Below are positions 25,062 through 33,762 of a stretch of DNA of 33,791 bases, in pieces. Made by a program: the position numbers and the translations under genes. Source of the stretch: Candidatus Gastranaerophilales bacterium (GTDB lineage Bacteria > Cyanobacteriota > Vampirovibrionia > Gastranaerophilales > Gastranaerophilaceae); contig CANRGC010000018.1 in assembly GCA_947630045.1 (NCBI GenBank), positions 1-33,791 on the forward strand. The letters run 5' to 3'. Positions within the stretch are counted from its first letter, which is position 1. Every line of letters starts with the position of its first letter. Below the pieces are notes generated by a model. The model had not been told where the DNA came from and searched no databases. It saw only the letters and a program-made list of their open reading frames with translations.

Positions 25062-26300
25062 ATGGCGAATTTAATTCTTTCAGGCTTGTTTGGTTTTGTT
25101 TTAGGGTTTTTAATCTGTGTTTTCGTTTTTATTGCCAAATTAAACAGAGAAAAAGAAAAAAATACCGAACTTTTGAGTGAAAATTCACGTCTGGATGCCG
25201 AATTAAAGGCAAGCGAACAATCAAAACTAAACGAAGAAAAACTTTTTGAAATTGTTAAAAAAGAGTTTAATTCCTGCGCAAATGAAATTTTAATTCAAAA
25301 ACAAAAATCTCTGCAAGAAGAAAACAAGGTTTCACTTGAGAGTTTTTTAAACCCCTTGAAAGAAAAAATAAAAGAGTTTCAATCAAAAGTCGAACAGGCT
25401 GATGAAACGGGCAAAATTAACACTGCAACCCTCAAACAAAAAATTGAAGACCTTGTTAAACAAAATCAAATAACTTTGGCACAAACCGAAAAACTTTCAT
25501 GCGCAATAAGTCAAAATTCAAAGTTCAGAGGCTCCATGGGAGAGCTTATTTTAGATAAAATTTTAAAATCGTCAGGGCTTATTGATAAAAAAGACAACCC
25601 CAATAAAGGAAACTACGAAACACAGGTTGGTTTTAAAAACTCGGACGGTTCCTTGGGAACAAAAATTGTGGATGCGGTTATTTACCTTGCGGAAGGAAAA
25701 AATATCATAATAGACTCAAAAGCTTCTCTTGTTGAATTTATGAACTTTGTCGACTCGGAAGATGAAAAAGAAAAAGAAGCGCATATGAAGGCTTTTATGA
25801 ATGACATTTCAGACAGAATTAAAGAACTTGGCAACAAATATACAAACCTTGAAGGGCTTAATACTCCGGATTTTACAATAATGTTTATTCCGTTTGAAAG
25901 TTCGATTGCATATATTTATTCAAACAACAAGCTGATTGAAGACGCACTAAAACAAAACGTTATCATATCGGGACCTTCCACTTTAATTGCAACTTTAAGA
26001 ACAATAAACTACGCATGGTCACAAAAAAATCAATATGACAACATAAAAGATATAACCAAGCTTGGCGCTTCTATTTATGACAAGTTTGTAACTTTTATTC
26101 AAAAGCTGGAAACCGTCCAAACCTCATTTGAAACAACAAGCAAAAAATTTAACGATGTCTTTACCACAATTAAAGGCAGAGGGGGGCTTTTGGGTCAGGT
26201 GGACAAATTAAAGGAATTTGGGCTTGTTCCGTCAAAAGAAATTGAAGAAAAATATTTAACCGAACAGCCTGAACTTGCAGTTTTAAGCTCTAACGATTAA
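25062..26300 (+). CDS. rmuC: DNA recombination protein RmuC family
   Basis: 412 aa. An N-terminal membrane anchor (LILSGLFGFVLGFLICVFVF) is followed by a coiled coil (~25-150, Glu/Lys-rich). The RmuC nuclease-like domain has FRGSMGELILDKIL, VDAVIYLAEGKNIIIDSKAS (a PD-(D/E)xK-type core) and FTIMFIPFESS. RmuC proteins limit inversions between short repeats, which may be relevant to the repeats in this window. AAGGA precedes the ATG by about 8 nt. It overlaps the convergent SIS gene by 4 nt at the 3' ends. Confidence 0.92.
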   Translation: MANLILSGLFGFVLGFLICVFVFIAKLNREKEKNTELLSENSRLDAELKASEQSKLNEEKLFEIVKKEFNSCANEILIQKQKSLQEENKVSLESFLNPLKEKIKEFQSKVEQADETGKINTATLKQKIEDLVKQNQITLAQTEKLSCAISQNSKFRGSMGELILDKILKSSGLIDKKDNPNKGNYETQVGFKNSDGSLGTKIVDAVIYLAEGKNIIIDSKASLVEFMNFVDSEDEKEKEAHMKAFMNDISDRIKELGNKYTNLEGLNTPDFTIMFIPFESSIAYIYSNNKLIEDALKQNVIISGPSTLIATLRTINYAWSQKNQYDNIKDITKLGASIYDKFVTFIQKLETVQTSFETTSKKFNDVFTTIKGRGGLLGQVDKLKEFGLVPSKEIEEKYLTEQPELAVLSSND

Positions 26301-27331
26301 TTTGAAACAACCTTTTTTAGCCCTTTTGGCTTATCGACGTCAAGCCCCAGCTTAAGAGCGCATTTAAGGGCAAGAAGCTGTAAAATAACGGTTATTGCAC
26401 AAATTTTTGCAAGTTCGGTTTTATATTTTTTAAATCTTATTGCGTTTTTTGAATTTACCTCTTTATCAGTAATTTCAATAATTTCAGGGTTAAAATCATT
26501 TTTTATTTTTTTAAGAGTGTTTTCTTCAAATTTTGAAAAAGATTCTGTATAAATTTCAATCAGAGTTTTATTTGAGTTTAAAATTGCAGTGTGACCGTGA
26601 AGAAATTCGCCCGTCGGATATGCCGTTGTATCAATATATGAAGTTTCTTTTATTTTAAGGGCAAGCTCTTTTGCAAGAATATAGCCGTAATGATAGCCTA
26701 TGATTGAAAGTTTATTCTTTTCGGATAACAGTTTTGCGGGCATGTCAAGAGCGTTATTACCGTTTAAAACGTCTTCTATTGCAACAAGCGCCTCATTTTT
26801 AAATTCCCCCATATTTTCTTTGTCAAAATCTTTTGAAAAAGTTATGGCAAGAAGCCAAAGGCAAATTACACAGGCTAAAAACGATTTTGTTGCGGCAATT
26901 GAGTTTTCAACACCCGCCAAAACATCAATTTTATAGTCTGCCTCGTTATATATTGTTGAATTTGAATTATTCACAAGGGCAAGGGTTTTTCCGCCTTCAT
27001 TTTTCACAATTTTTTGAGCATACTTTGTATCGTAGGTTTCGCCCGATTGGCTTATAAAACAGTAGAGGGTATCGTTTTTTATTTTTTTGTTTTCGTTTGA
27101 AATAAACTCTGAGGCATATTCAAAGCTGACTCTTTTTGTTGTATAGTTCTCAAAAAATTTGTGTCCCAGCCTTGCTGCGTTATACGATGAGCCTGAAGCA
27201 ATAAATTTAATTTCTTCAAAATTAAGACAAAGACCTTTAAAATAAGGTGTATTATCTTTTGTGTAATTCTCAAAAATGCGCTCTAAAACCTCTTTTTGAG
27301 AAAAAATTTCAAGCTCCATATTGTTTTTCAT
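26297..27331 (-). CDS. Double-SIS sugar-phosphate isomerase/deaminase-like protein
   Basis: 344 aa from the ATG at 27331 (MKNNMELEIF). It holds two SIS domains like the isomerase half of GlmS: IASGSSYNAA (~45-54), SQSGETYDT (94-102), NNSNSTI, AATKSF, then YPTGEFLHGHTAI in the second. The N-terminal glutaminase domain of GlmS is absent, so it is a GlmS-like/AgaS-like protein that probably handles an amino-sugar phosphate. It is head-to-head with hemW, 42 nt apart, and the frame upstream of 27331 only overlaps hemW. The exact substrate is unknown; wecB at 32216 is another amino-sugar gene nearby. Confidence 0.82.
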   Translation of the reverse strand: MKNNMELEIFSQKEVLERIFENYTKDNTPYFKGLCLNFEEIKFIASGSSYNAARLGHKFFENYTTKRVSFEYASEFISNENKKIKNDTLYCFISQSGETYDTKYAQKIVKNEGGKTLALVNNSNSTIYNEADYKIDVLAGVENSIAATKSFLACVICLWLLAITFSKDFDKENMGEFKNEALVAIEDVLNGNNALDMPAKLLSEKNKLSIIGYHYGYILAKELALKIKETSYIDTTAYPTGEFLHGHTAILNSNKTLIEIYTESFSKFEENTLKKIKNDFNPEIIEITDKEVNSKNAIRFKKYKTELAKICAITVILQLLALKCALKLGLDVDKPKGLKKVVSN

Positions 27332-27373
27332 ATTTTTATTATAAGGCTTTTTATTCCTGATACAATAGTGATT

Positions 27374-28459
27374 ATGGTTGAATTTTCTTATATACATATT
27401 CCTTTTTGTACAAAAAAATGCAAATACTGTTCGTTTGTATCTTTTGTAAATCAAAATTTAAAGAAAGACTATGTCGAAAAACTTATTTATGAGATTGACA
27501 AAGAATATAAAGGAGAATTACAAAAAACCCTTTATTTTGGCGGGGGAACGCCTTCTTTATTAGAAATTAAAGATATTAAAAAAATTATTTCAAAATTTAA
27601 TCTTGAAAAAGAGGCTGAAATCAGTTTTGAATTAAACCCTGAAAATGGAAGCTATGACTATTTAAAATCTCTTTTTGACATTGGGATAAACAGGCTTAGC
27701 GTTGGAATTCAAACCTTTAATGATGAAATTTTACAAAAAATAGGAAGAAGACACAATAAATATGACAGTCTAAAAAGCCTTGAAAACGCACTTAAAGCCG
27801 GATTTAAAAACATTAGCGCAGATTTTATGTACGGCTTGTTAAATCAGGATATTGATTTATTTGAAAAAGATTTAAATCTCGCAAATTCGCTTGATATAAC
27901 CCATATTTCAACCTATGGGCTTAAAATTGAAAAGGGAACATTTTTTGAAAAATTTCCCCCGAAAAACCTTCCCGATGAAGAATTGCAAGCAAAAATGTAT
28001 AAACTTGCGATTGAAAAATTGACCAATTTTAAATTATATGAAATTTCAAACTTTGCAAAAGAAGAAAAATATCAATCTCGTCACAACTTGTGTTACTGGA
28101 ATTTAGAACCTTATTACGGCTTTGGGCTTTCAGCCTCGGGCTTTGACGGCAAAAAAAGATATAAAAACACAACCTCTATAAAAAAATATTTGTCTTGCCC
28201 CCTTTTAAAAGAAGAAGTTTTCGATATGGATGAAAATTCCCTTCTTGAAGAAAAAATTTTTCTCGGGTTTAGAAAAAAAGAAGGAATAAACGTGGGAGAA
28301 ATTGAAAAAGAGTTTTCAGTTGATTTTAATAAAAAATACGGAAAAATTATTGAAAAATATTTGAAAACGGGTCATATTCAAAAAACGGAAAAAGGCTACA
28401 GATTAAGCATAGAAGGCATATTGATTTCAAATTATATTCTGTGTGATTTTTTATGTTAA
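27374..28459 (+). CDS. hemW: Radical-SAM heme chaperone HemW
   Basis: 361 aa from the ATG at 27374 (MVEFSYIHIP). The radical-SAM cluster motif is Cys12, Cys16, Cys19 (FCTKKCKYCSF), followed by FGGGTPSLL, ELNPENG, SVGIQTFNDEIL and GRRHN, all typical of HemW (formerly annotated as oxygen-independent coproporphyrinogen III oxidase). HemW lacks the fourth cysteine of HemN (CxxCxC), as here. It binds heme and transfers it to target proteins. The frame is open up to a TTG at 27296 but that overlaps the divergent SIS gene. No ribosome site is visible. Confidence 0.92.
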   Translation: MVEFSYIHIPFCTKKCKYCSFVSFVNQNLKKDYVEKLIYEIDKEYKGELQKTLYFGGGTPSLLEIKDIKKIISKFNLEKEAEISFELNPENGSYDYLKSLFDIGINRLSVGIQTFNDEILQKIGRRHNKYDSLKSLENALKAGFKNISADFMYGLLNQDIDLFEKDLNLANSLDITHISTYGLKIEKGTFFEKFPPKNLPDEELQAKMYKLAIEKLTNFKLYEISNFAKEEKYQSRHNLCYWNLEPYYGFGLSASGFDGKKRYKNTTSIKKYLSCPLLKEEVFDMDENSLLEEKIFLGFRKKEGINVGEIEKEFSVDFNKKYGKIIEKYLKTGHIQKTEKGYRLSIEGILISNYILCDFLC

Positions 28460-28469
28460 TATAAAATGT

Positions 28470-28784
28470 ATGGAAAATTCACAAAAAATTATTGAAGATA
28501 TGCAGCTTGTTGCAAAACAAATGTATGACGACGATGTTGAAGAAAACCCCGATATTCTTGAAGAATATTTCGATTGTTCGGCATGCGGAGAATATAAATG
28601 TATGGCGGGAAGCATTCAATACGGCAAATATCGTCTTTGTAACGACTGTGTTGTTTTGGCGGAGTCGGGTTTTAAACTCGGCAAAATTAAAGAAATTCAA
28701 GAACTCATTGACGCAATGGAAGATAAGCGCCTTGAAGTTATGTGCGATTTTATTAAACAAGACGAGCTGTCATCAAAAAATTAA
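28470..28784 (+). CDS. Small zinc-ribbon-like hypothetical protein
   Basis: 104 aa from the ATG at 28470 (MENSQKIIED); GTG at 28443 is a longer option but overlaps hemW. Residues ~35-60 contain CSACGEYKCMAGS and YRLCNDCV, so two CxxC pairs could bind Zn2+ or an Fe-S cluster. Flanks are acidic helices (YDDDVEENPDILEEYF; KIKEIQELIDAMEDKRLE). It lies 10 nt after hemW, probably in one transcript, and ends 13 nt before the convergent ilvN. No known family is recognised; an adaptor or regulator is possible. Confidence 0.7.
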   Translation: MENSQKIIEDMQLVAKQMYDDDVEENPDILEEYFDCSACGEYKCMAGSIQYGKYRLCNDCVVLAESGFKLGKIKEIQELIDAMEDKRLEVMCDFIKQDELSSKN

Positions 28785-28797
28785 ATGTTTTTAATGT

Positions 28798-29286
28798 TTA
28801 AAAACGGTTTGTTCTTGAAATTGCAACTTTTCCGCTTCTTACAAACTCTTTAACCGAATAAGGGCGAACCATTTCAACAAGGGCTTGAATTTGCTTTTCA
28901 TCGCCAAGAGCTTGGATTATATATGTTTTATCAGTAACGTCAATGATTTTTGAACCCGTGGCTTCCGCAATTCTTAAAATATCGCTCTTTTCTTCGTCTT
29001 TTACCTGAATTTTAACGAGAGCAATCTCTCTTTCAAGCGCTTCAGTTATGTTTAAATCGGCAACTTTAATAACGGGAATAAGCCTGTTTAACTGTTTGCA
29101 AATTTGTTCTATTGCTGCGGCATCACCGCCGGTTACGATTGTTACTCTTGAATAGAGCCTGTCTATAGTGGGCGCAACGGTAAGACTTTCGATGTTGTAG
29201 CCTCTGCCTGAAAAAAGGTCAACTATTCTGGACAAAACTCCTGATTCGTTTGAAACTAAGATTGAAATTGTATGAAAATTTTCCAT
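28798..29286 (-). CDS. ilvN: Acetolactate synthase small (regulatory) subunit
   Basis: 162 aa, the usual size of the ACT-domain regulatory subunit. The N-terminal ACT domain begins HTISILVSNESGVLSRI with GRGYNIESLTV, and a second ACT-like half ends VRPYSVKEFVRSGK. It binds valine and controls the IlvB catalytic subunit. AAAGGT precedes the ATG by 9 nt. It follows ilvB by 18 nt on the same strand, making an operon. The 3' end is close to the convergent small zinc-ribbon gene. Confidence 0.96.
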   Translation of the reverse strand: MENFHTISILVSNESGVLSRIVDLFSGRGYNIESLTVAPTIDRLYSRVTIVTGGDAAAIEQICKQLNRLIPVIKVADLNITEALEREIALVKIQVKDEEKSDILRIAEATGSKIIDVTDKTYIIQALGDEKQIQALVEMVRPYSVKEFVRSGKVAISRTNRF

Positions 29287-29304
29287 TTTGTTTACCTTTC
29301 AAAA

Positions 29305-31017
29305 CTACACGCTGCACTCGTTTGATAACAACACTTTTGTCAAAGGCTCACCCGCAAGAACCCAAGGATAAACCATTTCCGTCGGCTCTGTCACAAAATC
29401 AATCAATACGGGCGATTTTGCCTCAATCGCCTTTCTTATTGCCGGCTCAATTTCTTCTTCTTTTTGAACTAAAATTCCAAGCATTCCATAGGCTTCAGCT
29501 AATTTTACAAAATCGGGATGAGAAATTTTTGTTTCGGAATAGTGTTTGTTAAAAAGTTTTTCTTGCCATTGACGAACCATTCCCAAATATCCGTTATCAA
29601 TGACACAGTTTATTACCTTAAAGCCATAGTCCATACAGGTTGCAAGCTCTTGAATATTCATTTGAATAGAACCGTCGCCGGCAATATTTAAAACAAGAGA
29701 GTCGGGCTTTGCGGCGCAAGCGCCCATAGCTGCGGGAAAACCAAAGCCCATTGTGCCAAGACCGCCTGAAGTTACAAACTTTCTGGGTTGGTTAAATTTA
29801 AAAAGCTGAGCCGTCCACATCTGGTGCTGTCCGACTTCGGTACAAACAATAGGATTGTATTCTTTTGTCATTTCATAGAGTTTTTGTATAACAACTTGAG
29901 CGGAAAGTTTATCGGAATTAATTTTTCTCTCTGCCCTTTTTTCTCTCCATGCGGCAATTTCGCCGAGCCATTTTTCTTTGTCGGCTTCATAAATGTTGGG
30001 TTTTGTTTTTTCAAATTGTTCAATCATATTAACAAGAACATTTTTAATATCGCCTACAATCGGTATGTCGGATTTTACATTTTTTGAAATTGAACAGGGG
30101 TCAATATCAACATGAATTACCCTTGCATCTCTTGCAAACCTTGAAAGACAGCCCGTAATTCTGTCATTAAATCTCGTGCCGAGAGCAAAAATAACATCCG
30201 CATGAGAAACGGCATGATTTGCCCAGAAACTGCCGTGCATGCCGAGCATTCCCAAATCAAGCGGAGAATTTGAAGGAAAAGTTCCCGTTCCCATTAAAGT
30301 ATGCGCTACCGGCGCTTTTAACATTTCCGCTATTTTTAAAAGCTCTTGGTGAGCGCCGGATGTTAAAACGCCGCCGCCTGAAATTATAATAGGTCTGTGC
30401 GCTTCGGAAAGGGTTTGAAGCGCCTTTGCAATTTGAATGGGGTGACCTTTATAATTCGGGTTATATCCTGCAAGTTTAACCGTTTTCGGATAATCAAAAA
30501 CAGTTTTTTGCGACAGAATATCTTTTGGAAGATCAACGACAACAGGTCCGGGTTTTCCCGTTGTTGCAATATGAAAAGCCTCTTTTATAACTCTTTGAAG
30601 GTCTTTAACGTCTTTAACAAGATAGTTATGTTTGCAGCATGAACGTGTAATTCCGACAACGTCCGCCTCTTGGAATGCGTCATTTCCGATTTGGTTTAAA
30701 CCGACCTGACCCGTGAACACAACAATCGGATAACCGTCATAATAAGCGTTTGCAATTCCCGTTACGGTGTTGCATGCCCCAGGTCCTGATGTTACAAGGG
30801 CAACCCCCGGTTTACCGGTAACTCTTGCATAACCTTCGGCAGCATGTATTGCGGCTTGTTCATGTCTTACAAGATAGTGTTTGACCTCTTTTTGGTTATA
30901 AAGAGCTTCATAAACAGTTAATATAACACCGCCGGGGTATCCGAAAATTTCTTTCACACCTTCTTCAGCCAGCGATTTTAAAAGGATTTCAGCACCTGAG
31001 AACATTTGACCGGTCAT
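29305..31017 (-). CDS. ilvB: Acetolactate synthase large (catalytic) subunit
   Basis: 570 aa from the ATG at 31017 (MTGQMFSG), preceded by GGAG at 10 nt; a TTG at 31026 leaves no spacing. ThDP-dependent enzyme joining two pyruvates (or pyruvate and 2-oxobutyrate). It shows the ThDP glutamate in RHEQAAIHAAEGYARVTG, the FAD/central domain (GMLGMHGSFWAN), and the ThDP-Mg motif NIAGDGSIQMN with NNGYLGMV-like DNGYLGMVRQW. First step of branched-chain synthesis; with IlvN and IlvC three enzymes of the route are in this window. It is divergent from 31090. Confidence 0.97.
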   Translation of the reverse strand: MTGQMFSGAEILLKSLAEEGVKEIFGYPGGVILTVYEALYNQKEVKHYLVRHEQAAIHAAEGYARVTGKPGVALVTSGPGACNTVTGIANAYYDGYPIVVFTGQVGLNQIGNDAFQEADVVGITRSCCKHNYLVKDVKDLQRVIKEAFHIATTGKPGPVVVDLPKDILSQKTVFDYPKTVKLAGYNPNYKGHPIQIAKALQTLSEAHRPIIISGGGVLTSGAHQELLKIAEMLKAPVAHTLMGTGTFPSNSPLDLGMLGMHGSFWANHAVSHADVIFALGTRFNDRITGCLSRFARDARVIHVDIDPCSISKNVKSDIPIVGDIKNVLVNMIEQFEKTKPNIYEADKEKWLGEIAAWREKRAERKINSDKLSAQVVIQKLYEMTKEYNPIVCTEVGQHQMWTAQLFKFNQPRKFVTSGGLGTMGFGFPAAMGACAAKPDSLVLNIAGDGSIQMNIQELATCMDYGFKVINCVIDNGYLGMVRQWQEKLFNKHYSETKISHPDFVKLAEAYGMLGILVQKEEEIEPAIRKAIEAKSPVLIDFVTEPTEMVYPWVLAGEPLTKVLLSNECSV

Positions 31018-31039
31018 CTTTAACAAACTCCAACATTTT

Positions 31040-31067
31040 TTGATATAATTGCATTATAATATAAAAT
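31040..31067. promoter_or_regulatory. Divergent promoter region of ilvB and the SulP-like gene
   Basis: For the plus strand, TTGATA (31040-31045) and TAAAAT (31062-31067) are 16 nt apart, 22 nt before the 31090 ATG. For ilvB (minus), TATAAT at 31058-31053 fits a -10 but the upstream CTGTAA/TGTAAA is a poor -35. No T-box, riboswitch or leader peptide fits in the ~70-bp gap. Confidence 0.35.
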
Positions 31068-31089
31068 AAAATATTTTACAGGGAAAAGT

Positions 31090-32214
31090 ATGTTTGAAAA
31101 ATTTAGAGGAAATTTAAGGGGGGTTTTAGAATATATTCCGCTTATTTTTGCTCTTGGTTTTATAGTTGGTTTTGACTCTTACACAACGCTTTTGGGGTGT
31201 TTAATCGTTAGTCTGGTGTTCGCTTTTTCCAAAAGCAATTATCCTGCGATTTGCACCGTTTCAATAGGATATATTGCGCTTTTGGGGTCTGCAAATTCAT
31301 ATCTGGGCGCAAGATATTCCTCTCTTTTTGCGCTTATGTTTTTAAGCGGAATTTTCATGGTAATTTATTCTTTTTTAGCAAAATATAAGCCTTTTGAAAT
31401 CAATTTTTCAAAAGACGCCGCCTCAGGCTTCTATTCAGGGTGCAATATGGCGATATTAGTTTTGTGTTTGCCCCTTTGTTTCGGGAACAAAACTTTCTCA
31501 TCTCTCGGGTTAATTCAATATTCGCCCTCAGGCTTTTTTTCAAATGTAAAAATTTCAGCCGTTATAATTTCACTTTGTGCGGGGGTGATTTATTATAAAC
31601 TTTCCAAAAACAAAAGAGAGCTTCCCTGTGCTTTTATTTCCGTTGTTTTAGCCGGCATAATTAACTTTATATATAAACTTGATTGTGTCTGTATTAATTG
31701 GGGGAGCGGGTTTTTTAAGCCCTTTCCCGCCGGTGATTTTGGCAACACGGCTTGTCTTTTTTGCCTGAGCATTATAATTTGTATATTTTTAATCACTCAG
31801 ACAAAAAGCGTAAGAAAATTTTTAAAAACGGAAAATTCCCTGTCGGAAGATTGTTTTTGGGTTGGCATGGGAAACAGCATTTCTTCAATTTTTGGTTCAA
31901 TTGGCGGGGGAATTTCACCTTTTACATATAAAAAAGACCAAAATAACCTGTATGGCGTGATTTTTTCCGTATTGATTATTTTGACATTGCTTTTAACATT
32001 TAAATATTATTCGGCTTATATCCCGATTGCCGCTTGTTGTTCGGTTTTAATATTAAAGTGTTTAAGAGTTTTAAAGGTTGAATTTGCCCTGCAAAAAAAC
32101 AATTCTTCCCTTACACAGTTTATTTTTTTGTTATGTTTTTTAACTTCTTTGTATAATATAATCATAGGCGCAATTCTTACTGCAATTATCACAGTTTTAA
32201 GACGGATAAAATAA
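31090..32214 (+). CDS. SulP/SLC26-like membrane protein lacking STAS domain
   Basis: 374 aa with about 10-11 hydrophobic segments and short loops. The N-terminus (LRGVLEYIPLIFALGFIVGF) and FSKSNYPAICTVSIGYIA resemble the first membrane segments of SulP transporters, and the glycine-rich GNSISSIFGSIGGGISPF near residue 265 resembles their GNxxSxxFGG motif. The C-terminal STAS domain of normal SulP proteins is absent; the protein ends just after the last span. It may be an anion transporter, but the similarity is weak and the substrate is unknown. wecB begins 1 nt after its stop, so the two are co-transcribed. Confidence 0.55.
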   Translation: MFEKFRGNLRGVLEYIPLIFALGFIVGFDSYTTLLGCLIVSLVFAFSKSNYPAICTVSIGYIALLGSANSYLGARYSSLFALMFLSGIFMVIYSFLAKYKPFEINFSKDAASGFYSGCNMAILVLCLPLCFGNKTFSSLGLIQYSPSGFFSNVKISAVIISLCAGVIYYKLSKNKRELPCAFISVVLAGIINFIYKLDCVCINWGSGFFKPFPAGDFGNTACLFCLSIIICIFLITQTKSVRKFLKTENSLSEDCFWVGMGNSISSIFGSIGGGISPFTYKKDQNNLYGVIFSVLIILTLLLTFKYYSAYIPIAACCSVLILKCLRVLKVEFALQKNNSSLTQFIFLLCFLTSLYNIIIGAILTAIITVLRRIK

Positions 32215-32215
32215 T

Positions 32216-33328
32216 ATGAGAGAAAAAATAAAAGCTGCTATCGTTTTTGGAACAAGACCCGAAGCCATAAAAATGGCGCCCGTTGTTTTGGAATTTAAAA
32301 AAAGAAAAGAATTTGAAACCGTTGTCATTGTAACGGCTCAGCACAGACAAATGCTTGACGGTGTTTTGTCTCTTTTTAATATAAAACCTGACTATGACCT
32401 TAATTTAATGAAAGAAAATCAAAATCTTTGGAATTTGACTTCAGACATTTTACTTTCAACAAAAAAGGTTTTTGAAGAAATAAAACCCGATGTTGTTCTT
32501 GTTCATGGCGACACAACAACGGCTTTTGGCGCTTCTTTAAGCGCATTTTACGCAAAAATTCCAGTCGCTCATGTCGAAGCGGGGCTTAGAACTTTTGATA
32601 AAAATTATCCTTTCCCCGAAGAAATTAACCGTGTTCTTGCAGATTCGGTTTCAGATTTTCATTTTGCGCCGACAAAAGGCTCTGTTCAAAACTTGATTAA
32701 CTCGGGTATTAAAACAAAAAACACAATCTATGAAACGGGAAACACAGTCATTGACGCCCTGTTTTATACTTTGAAAAATTTTAAAAGCAAAGACGATTTC
32801 GGGCTTGACCCTAATTTAAGAACAATTCTTTTAACTTCTCACAGAAGAGAAAATTTTGGAGAACCGCTTGAAAACATCTGTAAATCAGTGATTGAGCTTG
32901 TTAAAAGAAATAAAGACATTCAGTTTATATATCCTGTTCATCCAAACCCGAATGTTAAAAACACGGTTGAAAAATATTTAAAGGGAATTGATAGGGTGAA
33001 ACTCATTGAGCCACTTGAATATGCACCGTTTTGCTCTTTAATGAAAAAAGCGGAAATAATTTTAACAGATTCAGGCGGAGTTCAAGAAGAAGCGCCTTCT
33101 TTGGGCGTGCCTGTCCTTGTATTAAGAGATGAAACAGAGCGCCCCGAAGCCGTTCATTCGGGCGGAGTAAAGCTTGTGGGGGCAAACCCTGATAAAATTA
33201 TCAAAACCGTTGAAACGCTTCTTTGCGACAAAGTTGAGTATCAAAAAATGGCACAGGCGATAAACCCTTATGGGGACGGGAATGCAGCAAAAAGAATTGC
33301 TGATATTTTAATTGAAAAATGTAAATAA
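32216..33328 (+). CDS. wecB: UDP-N-acetylglucosamine 2-epimerase (non-hydrolysing)
   Basis: 370 aa, full length. It interconverts UDP-GlcNAc and UDP-ManNAc for surface polysaccharide. Motifs: FGTRPEAIKMAPV (11-23), the catalytic acids in VLVHGDTTTAF, HVEAGLRT and PEEINRVLAD, the histidine in LTSHRREN, and the nucleotide-binding ILTDSGGVQEEAPSLG. The gene is tightly coupled to the upstream SulP-like gene. No terminator is obvious; an A/T-rich inverted repeat near 33348-33380 is a weak candidate. Genes using UDP-ManNAc are not in view. Confidence 0.95.
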   Translation: MREKIKAAIVFGTRPEAIKMAPVVLEFKKRKEFETVVIVTAQHRQMLDGVLSLFNIKPDYDLNLMKENQNLWNLTSDILLSTKKVFEEIKPDVVLVHGDTTTAFGASLSAFYAKIPVAHVEAGLRTFDKNYPFPEEINRVLADSVSDFHFAPTKGSVQNLINSGIKTKNTIYETGNTVIDALFYTLKNFKSKDDFGLDPNLRTILLTSHRRENFGEPLENICKSVIELVKRNKDIQFIYPVHPNPNVKNTVEKYLKGIDRVKLIEPLEYAPFCSLMKKAEIILTDSGGVQEEAPSLGVPVLVLRDETERPEAVHSGGVKLVGANPDKIIKTVETLLCDKVEYQKMAQAINPYGDGNAAKRIADILIEKCK

Positions 33329-33416
33329 TATAGGCGCTGCACTTTTAAAATAAAGAGGTGTCTTGTTTTATTTTTTTTTGCGTCATATAAAAAATTTGTT
33401 TTTAGGATAAAGGTGA

Positions 33417-33434
33417 GGCGGACTTTAGTCCACC
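33417..33434. repeat. REP-like palindrome, GGACT/AGTCC type
   Basis: GGCGGACTTTAGTCCACC followed by CTACGTG. A second, perfect copy GGTGGACTAAAGTCCACC with the same CTACGTG tail lies at 33544-33561. Confidence 0.65.
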
Positions 33435-33459
33435 CTACGTGTTACCCTGCGTGATTGTC

Positions 33460-33480
33460 ACCCTGAACTTGTTTCAGGGT
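33460..33480. repeat. Palindrome ACCCTGAA/TTCAGGGT
   Basis: An 8-bp inverted repeat with a 5-nt loop. Elements of the form CCTGAA-n-TTCAGG are common intergenic hairpins in many bacteria. Confidence 0.6.
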
Positions 33481-33502
33481 CTTACCGGTGCAAACTTGTA
33501 AC

Positions 33503-33530
33503 TTGTAGGGTAGGCTTTAGCCTACCGATT
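33503..33530. repeat. 28-nt REP-like repeat, copy 1
   Basis: Identical to 33735-33762. The core GGTAGGCTTTAGCCTACC is a perfect palindrome. It is the compensated version of the GGTGGACTTTAGTCCACC elements nearby, so one structure is kept while the bases change. Confidence 0.8.
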
Positions 33531-33543
33531 ATTGCTTAAACAT

Positions 33544-33561
33544 GGTGGACTAAAGTCCACC
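33544..33561. repeat. REP-like palindrome, second GGACT/AGTCC copy
   Basis: GGTGGACTAAAGTCCACC, perfect 8-bp arms, followed by CTACGTG as in the element at 33417. Confidence 0.65.
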
Positions 33562-33734
33562 CTACGTGCTGTCGTTTTGTTTTTTGCTAAACGGCACGCA
33601 GAAACTTCGTTTCTGACTTTGCCTGCCCCATTCTCGAAGGTTATTAACCTTCTCGAACGGGTGACCCTGTCGCCTATCAACTGCAACGGGTCTTGCTCAT
33701 CGCAAGCCCCTTTTGCACTGGCTTCGCATTCAGT

Positions 33735-33762
33735 TTGTAGGGTAGGCTTTAGCCTACCGATT
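33735..33762. repeat. 28-nt REP-like repeat, copy 2
   Basis: Identical to 33503-33530, same orientation, 232 bp further on. Confidence 0.8.
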
